From contig NZ_LMEW01000001.1 in NCBI RefSeq assembly GCF_001426525.1, forward strand, positions 128,978 through 192,977: a stretch of 64,000 nt of DNA, given 5' to 3'. The translations under genes and the position numbers were made by a program. The stretch comes from Massilia sp. Root133. GTDB taxonomy: Bacteria; Pseudomonadota; Gammaproteobacteria; Burkholderiales; Burkholderiaceae_D. The notes beneath the pieces were generated by a model. The model did not search any database. It had not been told where the DNA came from and saw only the letters and a list, made by a program, of their open reading frames with translations. Positions 1 through 9,302 of the stretch are shown in pieces. Each line of letters opens with the position of its first letter. Position 1 is the stretch's first letter.

Positions 1-212
1 AGGCGCAGAACGCCGGCCTGTCGCTGGTGGGCTCGGCCGTGGCGTCGGATGCGTTCTTCCCGTTCCGCGACGGCCTGGACGTCGTCGTCGATGCGGGCGC
101 GACCTGCGTGATCCACCCGGGCGGCTCGATGCGCGACCAGGAAGTGATCGACGCGGCGGATGAACGCGGCGTGGTCATGCTCTATACTGGTACGCGTCAC
201 TTCCGCCATTAA
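1..212 (+). CDS. purH: PurH C-terminus (bifunctional AICAR formyltransferase / IMP cyclohydrolase), 5' truncated by window edge
   Basis: Only the last 69 residues are present, read from base 3 and ending in TAA at 210-212. The visible stretch carries the C-terminal AICAR transformylase signature: [12 protein letters not shown], then [18 protein letters not shown], then the terminal TGTRHFRH that is nearly invariant in PurH. The enzyme carries out the last two steps of IMP synthesis in the cytoplasm. The start and the IMP cyclohydrolase domain lie upstream of the window. A strong hairpin terminator follows 10 bases after the stop, so purH does not read through efficiently into ruvC. Confidence 0.95.
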   Translation, partial: AQNAGLSLVGSAVASDAFFPFRDGLDVVVDAGATCVIHPGGSMRDQEVIDAADERGVVMLYTGTRHFRH

Positions 213-221
213 TTGGCGAAT

Positions 222-257
222 GGTCGAGGCAACCTTGTTGCCTCGACCTGTGTTTTT
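222..257 (+). terminator. Rho-independent terminator of purH
   Basis: A perfect 11-bp stem (GGTCGAGGCAA at 222-232 with TTGCCTCGACC at 238-248) around a 5-base loop is followed by TGTGTTTTT. It sits directly after the purH stop codon and separates purH from ruvC. Confidence 0.9.
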
Positions 258-305
258 GCACAGTATTTTTCCCACGAAACACCCGCGCCGGTATAACATT
301 CGATA

Positions 306-851
306 ATGATTATTCTCGGCATCGACCCGGGCCTGCGTACGACAGGGTTCGGCGTCATTGAAAAGCAAGGCAGCCGGTTGCGCTACATCGCGTCCGGCAC
401 CATCAAGACGGGCTCCGAAGGCGCGCTGCCGCCGCGGCTGAAAGTCATCCTGACGGGCGTCAGCGAAATCGTCGCCACCTACCAGCCGGCCTGCGCGGCC
501 ATCGAAAAAGTCTTCGTCAACGTCAATCCGCAGTCGACCCTGCTGCTCGGCCAGGCGCGCGGCGCCGCGATCACGGCCCTCGTCGGCGCCGACCTCGACG
601 TGGCGGAGTACACGCCCACGCAGGTCAAGCAAGCTGTTGTCGGGACCGGCAAGGCCGTCAAGGCGCAGGTGCAGGACATGGTCGCGCGCCTGCTCAAGCT
701 GCCGGGGCTGCCGGGCACGGATGCGGCCGACGCGCTCGGCATCGCCATCTGCCATGCCAACAGCCAGGATGCGCTGGCATTGATCGGCACGCTCGCGCCG
801 GCCAATCCGAAAAAGCCGACGCTGCACATGAAGCGCGGCCGCCTCGTCTAA
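306..851 (+). CDS. ruvC: RuvC, crossover junction endodeoxyribonuclease
   Basis: Encodes 181 residues, close to the usual 173-180 for RuvC. It is the Holliday-junction resolvase that works as a dimer on junctions held by RuvAB. The four acidic catalytic positions are visible: D7 in GIDPG, E67 in AIEKVF, and D139 and D142 in the [10 protein letters not shown] segment near the end, all in the RNase-H-like fold order expected for the family. The ATG at 306 begins the canonical [16 protein letters not shown]. It is the first gene of a ruvC-ruvA-ruvB run with 16- and 15-base gaps, so the three are probably co-transcribed. I did not find a convincing LexA box upstream, so SOS control is not shown here. 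Confidence 0.97.
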   Translation: MIILGIDPGLRTTGFGVIEKQGSRLRYIASGTIKTGSEGALPPRLKVILTGVSEIVATYQPACAAIEKVFVNVNPQSTLLLGQARGAAITALVGADLDVAEYTPTQVKQAVVGTGKAVKAQVQDMVARLLKLPGLPGTDAADALGIAICHANSQDALALIGTLAPANPKKPTLHMKRGRLV

Positions 852-867
852 TTATTGAAAGGTCACC

Positions 868-1446
868 ATGATCGGTCGTCTCTCCGGAGTCCTGCTGGAA
901 AAGAACCCGCCGCAAGTGCTCGTCGATTGCCAGGGCGTCGGTTATGAAGTCGACGTACCGATGAGCACGTTCTACAACCTGCCGCACACGGGCGAGAAGG
1001 TCACCCTGTTCACGCACTACGTCGTGCGCGAGGATGCGCACCTGCTGTTCGGCTTCGGGTCGGCGAACGAGCGCGCCGTGTTCCGCCAGCTGATCAAGAT
1101 CACCGGCGTCGGCGCGCGCACGGCACTGTCCATCCTGTCCGGCATGACTGTGAACGATCTCGCCCAGGCCGTGACGTTGCAGGAAGCGGGGCGCCTGGTC
1201 AAGGTGCCGGGCATCGGCAAGAAGACGGCCGAGCGCCTGCTGCTGGAACTGAAGGGCAAGCTGGGCGCCGACATCGGCGTCGCGGCCGGCACGCCGCACG
1301 ACGATGCGCAGGCAGACGTGCTCAATGCGCTGCTGGCTTTGGGGTATTCTGACAAGGAAGCCCTCATCGCCATCAAGAACATGCCGGCCGGGACCAGCGT
1401 CTCCGACGGCATCAAGCTGGCGCTGAAGGCGTTGTCCAAGGCGTAA
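868..1446 (+). CDS. ruvA: RuvA, Holliday junction DNA-binding subunit
   Basis: Encodes 192 residues, the normal RuvA size. It begins with the typical [14 protein letters not shown]-fold strand. The middle carries two helix-hairpin-helix segments, seen as [14 protein letters not shown] and [17 protein letters not shown], which hold the junction DNA. The C-terminal segment ([16 protein letters not shown]) is the mobile domain III that contacts RuvB. RuvA tetramers clamp four-way junctions and load the RuvB motor. The ATG at 868 follows GAAAGGTCACC, a reasonable ribosome binding site. Confidence 0.97.
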   Translation: MIGRLSGVLLEKNPPQVLVDCQGVGYEVDVPMSTFYNLPHTGEKVTLFTHYVVREDAHLLFGFGSANERAVFRQLIKITGVGARTALSILSGMTVNDLAQAVTLQEAGRLVKVPGIGKKTAERLLLELKGKLGADIGVAAGTPHDDAQADVLNALLALGYSDKEALIAIKNMPAGTSVSDGIKLALKALSKA

Positions 1447-1461
1447 TTTTAGAAGTCAACG

Positions 1462-2529
1462 ATGAGCATCCAGACCGACAATTTCACCGAGCAGCGCATC
1501 ATCGACGCGGCGCCGGCCTCGCCCAACGAGGAGGCGATCGAGCGCGCGTTGCGCCCCAAGCATCTGGACGAATATGTCGGCCAGGAAAAGATCCGCGACC
1601 AGCTCGAAATCTTCATCCACGCGGCCCGCAAGCGCCGCGAGGCGCTCGACCACACGCTGCTGTTCGGCCCGCCGGGCCTCGGCAAGACGACGCTGGCGCA
1701 CATCATCGCGCGCGAGATGGGCGTCAACCTGCGCCAGACGTCCGGCCCCGTGCTGGAGCGCCCCGGTGACCTGGCCGCGCTGCTGACGAACCTGGAAGCG
1801 AACGACGTCCTGTTCATCGACGAGATCCACCGCCTGTCGCCCGTGGTCGAGGAGATCCTGTACCCGGCGCTGGAAGACTACCAGATCGACATCATGATCG
1901 GCGAAGGCCCGGCCGCGCGTTCCGTGAAGCTCGACCTGCAGCCGTTCACGCTCGTCGGCGCCACGACGCGCGCGGGCATGCTGACGAATCCGCTGCGCGA
2001 CCGTTTCGGCATCGTCGCCCGGCTGGAGTTCTACAACGTCGAGGAATTGACGAAGATCGTCGCCCGCAGCGCCGCGCTGCTGGAAGCGCCGACCGACGAG
2101 GAGGGTGCGCGCGAAGTCGCCAAGCGCGCCCGCGGCACGCCCCGTATCGCCAACCGCCTGCTGCGCCGCGTGCGCGATTATGCGGAAGTGAAGGGTAATG
2201 GCGAGATCACGCGCGAGATGGCCGACCGCGCGCTGCGCATGCTTGACGTGGACACGGTGGGCTTCGACGTGATGGACCGGAAGCTGCTGGAAGCGGTGCT
2301 GTTCAAGTTCGCCGGCGGCCCGGTGGGCATCGGCAACCTGGCGGCCGCCATCGGCGAAGCGGCGGATACAATCGAGGACGTGCTGGAACCGTTCCTGATC
2401 CAGCAGGGTTATCTGCAGCGCACACCGCGCGGGCGCATCGCCACGCCACTGGCCTACCGGCATTTCGGCGTCGCCGCGCCGCGCATCAGCCCGACCGGCG
2501 ACCTGTGGGACAACCTCCCGCCTGCCTAG
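1462..2529 (+). CDS. ruvB: RuvB, Holliday junction branch migration ATPase
   Basis: Encodes 355 residues, within the family norm. It is an AAA+ hexameric motor that drives branch migration together with RuvA. The Walker [10 protein letters not shown] lies at residues 69-77 and Walker B (LFIDEIHR, D120 E121) follows, then the GATTRAG sensor-1 segment and an arginine finger region (NPLRDRFG). The C-terminal winged-helix DNA-binding domain includes the conserved [11 protein letters not shown]. It closes the ruvCAB run. The next gene is convergent, starting on the minus strand seven bases past the stop. Confidence 0.97.
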   Translation: MSIQTDNFTEQRIIDAAPASPNEEAIERALRPKHLDEYVGQEKIRDQLEIFIHAARKRREALDHTLLFGPPGLGKTTLAHIIAREMGVNLRQTSGPVLERPGDLAALLTNLEANDVLFIDEIHRLSPVVEEILYPALEDYQIDIMIGEGPAARSVKLDLQPFTLVGATTRAGMLTNPLRDRFGIVARLEFYNVEELTKIVARSAALLEAPTDEEGAREVAKRARGTPRIANRLLRRVRDYAEVKGNGEITREMADRALRMLDVDTVGFDVMDRKLLEAVLFKFAGGPVGIGNLAAAIGEAADTIEDVLEPFLIQQGYLQRTPRGRIATPLAYRHFGVAAPRISPTGDLWDNLPPA

Positions 2530-2535
2530 TTCACG

Positions 2536-2940
2536 TCAGGGCAGCGCCGGCTCCTGGCGGTCGCGCTTGCGCATGGGACGCTGGCTTTCAGGGAAGCCCG
2601 GAAAGACGAAGCTGATGAACATCAGCACGGAGGCCGCGAGCAGCGCGCCGCCGGCCACCAGCATCTCTTCCTGGGTACGCGTCAGCATGACGGCAACGCT
2701 GGCGGCCATCGGCAGCAGCAGCAGCAGGCCGCCCAGGATGCGCAGGATGATGGACCGGCGCATGCGCGACCCCAGCAGGGCGATGTACAGGAAGCTGCCG
2801 GAGACGAGGCTCATGCCGAACAGGCCGCCCAGCACGGGCCAGCCGGGCATGCCGCGGGTGCCGACATCGGAGAGCACGAGCGGCAGCGCCATGGGGATGA
2901 CAATGCCGATCAGGAACGACAGGAGCCGCAGGAAGATCAT
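2536..2940 (-). CDS. Small four-helix membrane protein, function unknown
   Basis: Encodes 134 residues that I do not recognise. Four hydrophobic segments of membrane-spanning length are visible (about residues 4-24, 36-57, 64-85 and 93-113), joined by short loops. The last 20 residues are charged (SQRPMRKRDRQEPALP) and probably cytoplasmic. No catalytic motif is evident. It converges on ruvB with a 6-base gap and stands apart from the gene behind it. The ATG at 2940 has no strong Shine-Dalgarno match, so the start is uncertain. Confidence 0.7.
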   Translation of the reverse strand: MIFLRLLSFLIGIVIPMALPLVLSDVGTRGMPGWPVLGGLFGMSLVSGSFLYIALLGSRMRRSIILRILGGLLLLLPMAASVAVMLTRTQEEMLVAGGALLAASVLMFISFVFPGFPESQRPMRKRDRQEPALP

Positions 2941-3036
2941 GTGAATGCCAATTGGTTGAACGAAACATTCACCAGATTAGCATACCGGCATCGGCCGTGG
3001 CGCGCAGGACACGCACTGTTGTAAATACAAATGTCG

Positions 3037-3489
3037 TTATTCCTGGCGCAGCCAGACCTGCGACCGCCCGAACATCGGCACGCCCACATAGCCACGCACT
3101 TCGAGCTTCTTGCCGCCTTCGTGGATGCTCAGCTTGCTCTTGTAGACCTTGCCGTTCTTCGGGTCGAGGATCTCGCCGCCCGTGTACTCGTCGCCGTTCT
3201 TGCGCAGGCCCGACACGATGGTCATGCCGACGATCGGCTGGTCCTTGCGCGCGCCCTGGCACAGCGTGCATTTCGGGTTCTGGTCCTCTTCCGGCGTGCG
3301 GAACAGCTTTTCGATCTTGCCCTGCAGTTCGCCCTGGGTTTCCGTGATGCGGATCAGGGCGGTCGGCTTGCCGGAGGCATCGTCGATGGTCTTCCACAGC
3401 CCGACGGGCGAGGCGTCCTGGGCCCAGGCGAGCGGGGCGGCAAGAGCGGCGGCAAACGTAAGGATGGCGGCGTGGGCGAGAGGGCGCAT
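3037..3489 (-). CDS. Secreted DUF2147 family protein
   Basis: Encodes 150 residues. I chose the ATG at 3489 because AGGAG precedes it at good spacing and because it opens a clean signal peptide (MRPLAHAAILTFAAALAAPLAWAQ); an in-frame start 18 codons upstream lacks both. The mature part shows the DUF2147 pattern: GLWKTIDDASGKPTALIRI, a KIEKLF stretch, a CTLC pair, then GGEILDPKNGKVYKSKLSI and the C-terminal LEVRGYVGVPMFGRSQVWLR. DUF2147 proteins are periplasmic or exported beta-rich proteins without a settled biochemical role. The two cysteines (CTLC) could form a disulfide or bind metal; that is inference. Confidence 0.85.
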   Translation of the reverse strand: MRPLAHAAILTFAAALAAPLAWAQDASPVGLWKTIDDASGKPTALIRITETQGELQGKIEKLFRTPEEDQNPKCTLCQGARKDQPIVGMTIVSGLRKNGDEYTGGEILDPKNGKVYKSKLSIHEGGKKLEVRGYVGVPMFGRSQVWLRQE

Positions 3490-3570
3490 TGTGTCTCCTG
3501 TTGGAATATTGGTTGCGTGCTCTGCCAGTGTAACAAACTGCACGGTCGTTCGGTAAACGACAGCCTGGCC

Positions 3571-4002
3571 TCAGGAGCCGTTTTGCCGGGCTTTCAGGCC
3601 GGCAATCGTCGAGGTGGCTTCGGGCGGCAGTGTCGCGCCGAGGCGGTGCAGGACGAACGGCGTCTTGTCCGGGCCCGTGCACGTGAAGGAGGGCGCGGAC
3701 GCGTCGTAGCGGCAGGTCATCGCGACGTCCGTCGCCGGCGCGCCTTTCGGCAGGTAGGGCCGCAGCCGCAGCGTGTCGCCGTCCAGCGCCGCGCGAACCG
3801 GGAAGCCAATGATGGGGCGCGCGTTGTCTGCCCCCGTGGCCGGCGGTGCGGCGCCAGCCATCAGGCCATCGCCGTCGGCCTGCAGGTACATGACGGTTTG
3901 CGCGGAGCCCCAGCTGCCGGCGACGTGGGCTGGCAGGGGATCGGCCGCATGGGCGGACACATGCCATGCAAAGGCGAACAACAGCGGAATCAGGCGTTTC
4001 AT
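3571..4002 (-). CDS. Small secreted protein, function unknown
   Basis: Encodes 143 residues starting at the ATG at 4002, which follows GAGAGG and begins a signal peptide (MKRLIPLLFAFAWHVSAHAA). The mature region reads like a lipocalin-style or DUF-type beta protein (GSWGSAQTVMYLQADGDGLM, then TLRLRPYLPKG, then DVAMTCRYDASAPSFTCTG) with two cysteines that may pair. I do not recognise a family. It lies 81 bases upstream of the DUF2147 gene on the same strand, so the two may be expressed together and are both exported. Confidence 0.7.
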   Translation of the reverse strand: MKRLIPLLFAFAWHVSAHAADPLPAHVAGSWGSAQTVMYLQADGDGLMAGAAPPATGADNARPIIGFPVRAALDGDTLRLRPYLPKGAPATDVAMTCRYDASAPSFTCTGPDKTPFVLHRLGATLPPEATSTIAGLKARQNGS

Positions 4003-4097
4003 GGGACCTCTCGATGGACGAAGTCCGGACGAGTATAGCGAAGCGCGTGCGCTGCATTGACTCACATTGTCACATCGGGCACGGACGGTTCCGTAAT

Positions 4098-4134
4098 GAC
4101 ACTTGTAAATCGATAGGCGAAGTGTCGTTTTTTT
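4098..4134 (+). terminator. Hairpin plus T-run in the carA leader: candidate transcription attenuator
   Basis: GACACTT (4098-4104) pairs with AAGTGTC (4120-4126) over a 15-base loop and is followed by G and seven T. On the plus strand there is no gene upstream that it could terminate, because the preceding gene runs the other way. It lies 155 bases before the carA ATG, which fits an attenuator in a carAB leader. The promoter that would make this a leader is not evident, so this is a candidate. Confidence 0.45.
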
Positions 4135-4288
4135 CGTTTCACAAAAAAATTTCCGTGCGGCACTAAAAAAAGTGCGCTACTGTTCCGATTCTCGTCGTTT
4201 CTGCAAAGCAGGAAACTGGCATCAGGCTACATATGCGCAGCGGGTGTTCCATTGCGCGCTTCACTACATCGTATTGCGAGGAGTCTCC

Positions 4289-5458
4289 ATGAAACACCCT
4301 CTCGACCGAGCGCCGGGTACGGAAACCCGGGCGATACTCGCCCTCGCGGACGGCAGCATCTTTCCCGGACATGGCATCGGCGCAACCGGTCACACCACTG
4401 GCGAGGTCGTCTTCAACACCGCGATGACTGGCTACCAGGAAATCTTGACCGATCCCAGCTACATGCGCCAGGTCGTCACGCTGACCTATCCGCACATCGG
4501 CAACACCGGCGTCAATCCGGAAGACGGTGAATCGTCCAATGGTCCCGCGGCGCGGGTTCACGCCGCGGGCCTGGTCATCAAGGATCTGCCGCTGCTGGCA
4601 TCGAATTTTCGCGCAACCCAGGCACTCTCGGATTACCTGAAGGCCCAGGGCGTGGTCGCCATCGCCGGCATCGATACCCGCAAGCTCACGCGCATCCTGC
4701 GCAGCAAGGGAGCGCAGAACGGCGCCATCGCCGTCGGCTTGTCCGCCGACGAAACGGTCGCGCTGGCCCGCGGCTTCGAAGGCCTGGGGGGCATGGACCT
4801 GGCCAAGCTCGCCAGTATCCGCGAGCGCTACGAGTGGCGCGCGACGGAATGGCGCCTTGGCGCGGGTCATGGCGTCCAGGATGCGCCGCGTTTCCACGTG
4901 GTCGCGTACGACTTCGGCATCAAGGCCAACATCCTGCGCATGCTGGCCCAACGCGGCTGCCGCGTGACGGTGGTGCCGGCGCAAACCGGTGCCGCGGAGG
5001 TATTGGCGCTCGCTCCGGACGGCGTGTTCCTGTCGAACGGCCCCGGCGATCCGGCCCCGTGCGACTATGCGATCGCCGCGTCGCGCGACATCATCGAGCG
5101 GGGCGTGCCGACCTTCGGCATCTGCCTCGGCCACCAGATCATGGCGCTCGCTTCGGGCGCGCAGACCGTCAAGATGAAGTTCGGCCACCACGGCGCCAAT
5201 CACCCCGTGCAGGACCTGGCCAGCGGCCGGGTCATGATCACGTCGCAGAACCATGGTTTTGCGGTCGACGCGGCCACCTTGCCGGCCAATTGCCGCGTGA
5301 CCCACGTGTCGCTGTTCGACGGTTCGCTGCAGGGCTTCGAGCGTACCGACAGGCCGGCCTTCTGTTTCCAGGGCCACCCCGAGGCCTCGCCCGGTCCGCA
5401 CGACCTGGGCACTCTTTTCGATCGTTTCATCTCGCTGATGGAGGCATCTCATGCCTAA
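4289..5458 (+). CDS. carA: CarA, carbamoyl-phosphate synthase small (glutaminase) subunit
   Basis: Encodes 389 residues. It hydrolyses glutamine and channels ammonia to CarB for carbamoyl phosphate, the precursor of arginine and pyrimidines. The N-terminal CPSase domain shows [21 protein letters not shown] and [12 protein letters not shown]. The class I glutaminase domain has the nucleophile in GICLGHQ (C279) and the His/Glu of the triad in GHPEASPGP near the end. I chose the ATG at 4289 because GAGGAG precedes it. An insertion ([10 protein letters not shown]) replaces the shorter NPEDxES-xxHAAG loop of typical proteins. It overlaps carB by 8 bases. Confidence 0.95.
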   Translation: MKHPLDRAPGTETRAILALADGSIFPGHGIGATGHTTGEVVFNTAMTGYQEILTDPSYMRQVVTLTYPHIGNTGVNPEDGESSNGPAARVHAAGLVIKDLPLLASNFRATQALSDYLKAQGVVAIAGIDTRKLTRILRSKGAQNGAIAVGLSADETVALARGFEGLGGMDLAKLASIRERYEWRATEWRLGAGHGVQDAPRFHVVAYDFGIKANILRMLAQRGCRVTVVPAQTGAAEVLALAPDGVFLSNGPGDPAPCDYAIAASRDIIERGVPTFGICLGHQIMALASGAQTVKMKFGHHGANHPVQDLASGRVMITSQNHGFAVDAATLPANCRVTHVSLFDGSLQGFERTDRPAFCFQGHPEASPGPHDLGTLFDRFISLMEASHA

Positions 5459-8400
5459 GCGCACCGATATCAAAAGCATCCTGATCATCGGCGCCGGTCC
5501 GATCGTGATCGGCCAGGCGTGCGAATTCGACTACTCGGGCGCCCAGGCCTGCAAGGCCTTGCGCGAGGAGGGCTACAAGGTCATCCTGGTCAACAGCAAT
5601 CCCGCCACGATCATGACCGACCCGGACATGGCCGACGTCACGTACATCGAGCCGATCCAGTGGGAAGTCGTGGCGCGCATCATCGCCACCGAAAGACCGG
5701 ATGCCGTCCTGCCCACGATGGGCGGCCAGACGGCGCTCAACTGCGCGCTCGACCTGCATCGCCACGGCGTGCTGGCCGAGCACGGCGTGGAACTGATCGG
5801 CGCGACGCCGGACGCCATCGACAAGGCCGAGGATCGCTCCCGGTTCAAGGAGGCGATGACGAAGATCGGCCTGGGCTCGGCCCGTTCGGGCGTGGCCCAC
5901 AACATGGCCGAGGCCTGGGCCGAGCAGACCAAGCTGGGCTTCCCCGTCATCATCCGCCCGTCGTTCACGATGGGAGGAAGCGGCGGCGGCATCGCGCACG
6001 ACGCGCGCGAATTCAACGCCATCTGCGCGCGCGGCCTGGAACTGTCGCCTACCTCCGAACTGCTGATCGAGGAATCGCTCGTCGGCTGGAAGGAATACGA
6101 GATGGAGGTCGTCCGCGACAAGAAGGACAACTGCATCATCGTCTGCTCGATCGAGAACCTGGACCCGATGGGCGTGCACACGGGCGACTCGATCACCGTC
6201 GCGCCGGCGCAGACCTTGACGGACAAGGAATACCAGATCATGCGCAACGCGTCGCTCGCCGTGCTGCGCGAGATCGGCGTCGACACGGGCGGCTCGAACG
6301 TGCAGTTCGCGGTCAACCCGGCCGATGGCCGCATGATCGTCATCGAGATGAATCCGCGCGTGTCGCGTTCGTCGGCGCTCGCTTCCAAGGCCACCGGCTT
6401 TCCGATCGCCCGCGTGGCGGCCAAGCTGGCCGTCGGCTTCACGCTCGATGAACTGCGCAACGAGATCACCGGCGGCGCGACCCCGGCCTCGTTCGAGCCG
6501 GCTATCGATTACGTCGTCACCAAGATTCCGCGCTTCGCTTTCGAAAAATTCCCCGGTGCCGACACAAGCCTGACCACACAGATGAAATCCGTGGGCGAAG
6601 TGATGGCGATGGGCCGTACCTTCCAGGAGTCGTTCCAGAAGGCGTTGCGCGGCCTGGATATCGGCGTCGATGGGCTGCGGCGCAGGCGATCGTACCCCGA
6701 GGTGATCGAGGCGGAACTCGCGGCGCCCGGTCCGGAGCGAATCTGGTTCGTGGGCGACGCGTTCGCCCAGGGGTATTCGCTGGACGACGTGCATCGTCTG
6801 TCGCGCATCGATCCGTGGTTCCTGGCGCAGATCCAGGACCTGGTCGAGGTCGAACTGTGGCTGGAGACCCAGCGCCTCGGCGCCCTGGACGAACCCATCC
6901 TGCGCAGGTTGAAGCAACAGGGTTTCTCGGATCGCCGCCTGGCGGCGCTGCTGAAGACCCACGAGGACGAGGTCCGGGCGCGCCGCCACCAGTTGGGCGT
7001 GCGCCCCGTGTACAAGCGCGTCGATACCTGCGCCGCCGAATTCGCCACCCGCACCGCGTACCTGTATTCGACCTACGACGACGAGTGCGAAGCGGAACCC
7101 AGCGACAAGCGCAAGATCGTGGTGCTGGGCGGCGGCCCGAACCGCATCGGCCAGGGTATCGAATTCGACTACTGCTGCGTCCATGCCGCCATGGCGCTGC
7201 GCGAAGACGGTTACGAGACCATCATGGTCAACTGCAATCCGGAGACCGTCTCGACCGACTACGATACGTCGGATCGCCTGTACTTCGAATCGCTTACCCT
7301 GGAAGACGTGCTGGAAATCGTTGCTCTGGAAAAGCCGGAAGGCGTGATCGTCCAGTACGGCGGGCAGACGCCGCTGAAGCTGGCACTGGCGCTGGAGGCC
7401 AACGGCGTGCCGATCATCGGCACGTCGCCCGACATGATCGACGCGGCCGAAGACCGCGAGCGCTTCCAGCAGCTGCTGAACAGGCTGGAGCTGCGCCAGC
7501 CGCTGAACCGGACCGCGCGTACCGAGCTCGAGGCCGTGCGCATGGCGGAGGAAATCGGCTATCCGCTGGTGGTGCGCCCATCGTACGTGTTGGGCGGGCG
7601 GGCGATGGAGATCGTGCATGAGCAGGCCGACCTCGAACGCTACATGCGCGAAGCCGTCAAGGTGTCGCATGATTCGCCGGTGTTGCTGGACCGCTTCCTG
7701 AACGACGCCATCGAGTGCGACGTCGACTGCGTCGCGGACGGCACTGACGTCGTGATCGGCGGCGTGATGGAACATATCGAGCAGGCGGGCATCCATTCCG
7801 GCGATTCGGCCTGTTCGCTGCCGCCGTATTCGCTGGCGCCGGAGACGATCGCGGAACTCAAGCGCCAGACCTCCCGGATGGCGCGCGGCCTGAACGTCGT
7901 CGGCTTGATGAACGTGCAGTTCGCGATCCAGCAGGTCAAGGTGGACGGCAGGCTGCGCGACCATGTCTACGTCCTGGAAGTGAACCCGCGCGCCTCGCGC
8001 ACGGTGCCGTTCGTGTCGAAGGCGACGGGACTGCAGCTGGCCAAGATCGCCGCGCGCTGCATGGCGGGGCAGTCGCTGGCGAGCCAGGGCGTGACGGCGG
8101 AAGCCGTCCCGTCCCGCTTCTGCGTCAAGGAATCCGTGTTCCCGTTCGCGAAATTCCCCGGCGTCGATACCATCCTCGGCCCGGAAATGAAATCGACCGG
8201 CGAAGTGATGGGCGTGGGGGCCACGTTCGGCGAAGCGTTCTACAAGGCGCAACTGGCGGCCAACGTACGCCTGCCGCGCGCAGGCCGGGTCTTCATGCGC
8301 GTCAAGCGCGGCGACCAGGCGCGCGCCGCGGCGCTGGCCCGTCAGTTGCACGCGGCCGGTTTCACGCTGTGCGCCAGCCACGTCACCGCGACCGTGATCG

Positions 8401-9284
8401 CGGCGGCCGACATTCCAGTCGTGACCGTGGACGACGCCGAGGCGCTCGATCTGATGCACGCCCGCGAGATCGCGCTGGTCGTGTTGACCGTGGACGAGAA
8501 GCGCGCCGCCATCTACGCGTCGAGCGCGCTGCGCGTGGCCGCGCTGGCATGCGGTGCACCGTGCTATACGACCATCGCCGGCGCCGAAGCGGCGCTGGAG
8601 GGAATCCGCCACATCGACAACTATGGCCTGTATTCCTTGCATACGCTGCACGGCGAGACCCCCGCGACGCCGTCCGCGCGCGGCCGCCCGGCGCCGACCG
8701 AGGCCGACCTGGCGGCCGCGGCGGCCACGATTCCCGAGCGCCGCCGGCACGAGCGCAAGCGCGTGACGGGTGCCGAGCCGCTGAAGGTGTTCATCCGCCA
8801 GCCGTTCACCGAATCGGACGCGCGGCAGCAGCGCATGATCAGCGACATCATGCACCTGATCGACAGCGCCAACGGGGCACCGTATGCGTTCGATTACCTG
8901 ACCGGCACGCAGGCCGAAAGCGCTCTCACGTTCAAGCACTCCTTCGAACGCGAGCAGCACATGCCGTTCACGCCCCGGAACTTCCGCAACCACCGCCTGG
9001 GATTGCTGGACCACGCAGACGTGATGATCAACATCCGCGTCGGCATGAGCGAAAGCAGTGCCTTCGAACTGAGTTACCACATCTTCAAGGGACGGCGCAC
9101 CCCGGTGCTGTTCCTTGTGTGGAAAGGCGCACCGATCAAGACGACCCTGATCCGCGAACTCGAGGACCTGGTCGACGTGACGTACGTCGAATTTGACGAG
9201 GTGGAGGAGCTGCGCTCGTCCATCCACCAGTTTTTCAACAGCCGCCGCTTCGATGGCGTATCGTGCCGCGCGCTAAACGATTGA
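5451..9284 (+). CDS. carB: CarB, carbamoyl-phosphate synthase large subunit with an added C-terminal nucleoside deoxyribosyltransferase-like domain
   Basis: Encodes 1277 residues; the family norm is about 1070-1080. Residues 1-400 and about 553-936 are the two ATP-grasp halves ([35 protein letters not shown]). They phosphorylate bicarbonate and carbamate. About 945-1070 is an MGS-like allosteric domain, poorly conserved. After a charged Ala/Arg linker comes an extra domain at about 1110-1265. It starts LKVFIRQPF and holds DHADVMI (D1187, D1190) and SSAFELSY with E1206. This pattern (beta strand, Asp pair, Ser-x-x-x-x-Glu, then a strand as in TPVLFLVW) resembles nucleoside 2-deoxyribosyltransferases. 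The fold assignment is inference. Both halves look catalytically intact. The pair could be the only carAB or a paralogue; the window cannot tell. Confidence 0.93.
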   Translation: MPKRTDIKSILIIGAGPIVIGQACEFDYSGAQACKALREEGYKVILVNSNPATIMTDPDMADVTYIEPIQWEVVARIIATERPDAVLPTMGGQTALNCALDLHRHGVLAEHGVELIGATPDAIDKAEDRSRFKEAMTKIGLGSARSGVAHNMAEAWAEQTKLGFPVIIRPSFTMGGSGGGIAHDAREFNAICARGLELSPTSELLIEESLVGWKEYEMEVVRDKKDNCIIVCSIENLDPMGVHTGDSITVAPAQTLTDKEYQIMRNASLAVLREIGVDTGGSNVQFAVNPADGRMIVIEMNPRVSRSSALASKATGFPIARVAAKLAVGFTLDELRNEITGGATPASFEPAIDYVVTKIPRFAFEKFPGADTSLTTQMKSVGEVMAMGRTFQESFQKALRGLDIGVDGLRRRRSYPEVIEAELAAPGPERIWFVGDAFAQGYSLDDVHRLSRIDPWFLAQIQDLVEVELWLETQRLGALDEPILRRLKQQGFSDRRLAALLKTHEDEVRARRHQLGVRPVYKRVDTCAAEFATRTAYLYSTYDDECEAEPSDKRKIVVLGGGPNRIGQGIEFDYCCVHAAMALREDGYETIMVNCNPETVSTDYDTSDRLYFESLTLEDVLEIVALEKPEGVIVQYGGQTPLKLALALEANGVPIIGTSPDMIDAAEDRERFQQLLNRLELRQPLNRTARTELEAVRMAEEIGYPLVVRPSYVLGGRAMEIVHEQADLERYMREAVKVSHDSPVLLDRFLNDAIECDVDCVADGTDVVIGGVMEHIEQAGIHSGDSACSLPPYSLAPETIAELKRQTSRMARGLNVVGLMNVQFAIQQVKVDGRLRDHVYVLEVNPRASRTVPFVSKATGLQLAKIAARCMAGQSLASQGVTAEAVPSRFCVKESVFPFAKFPGVDTILGPEMKSTGEVMGVGATFGEAFYKAQLAANVRLPRAGRVFMRVKRGDQARAAALARQLHAAGFTLCASHVTATVIAAADIPVVTVDDAEALDLMHAREIALVVLTVDEKRAAIYASSALRVAALACGAPCYTTIAGAEAALEGIRHIDNYGLYSLHTLHGETPATPSARGRPAPTEADLAAAAATIPERRRHERKRVTGAEPLKVFIRQPFTESDARQQRMISDIMHLIDSANGAPYAFDYLTGTQAESALTFKHSFEREQHMPFTPRNFRNHRLGLLDHADVMINIRVGMSESSAFELSYHIFKGRRTPVLFLVWKGAPIKTTLIRELEDLVDVTYVEFDEVEELRSSIHQFFNSRRFDGVSCRALND

Positions 9285-9302
9285 GAACGCCGAGGAATGA
9301 AA

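Noticed and set aside
3966..4166. Short plus-strand frame (66 residues) upstream of carA as a leader peptide
   Set aside because: It has no ribosome site and its codons are not enriched in pyrimidine-related residues, and part of it lies antisense to the secreted-protein gene.
5427..9227. A 1266-residue open frame on the minus strand opposite carB, and similar very long minus-strand frames opposite other genes (for example 57239-61120 beyond the NmrA gene)
   Set aside because: High-GC DNA lacks stops on the opposite strand. Translation gives Arg/His/Asp-rich sequence with no domain, and the coding signal belongs to the plus-strand genes.
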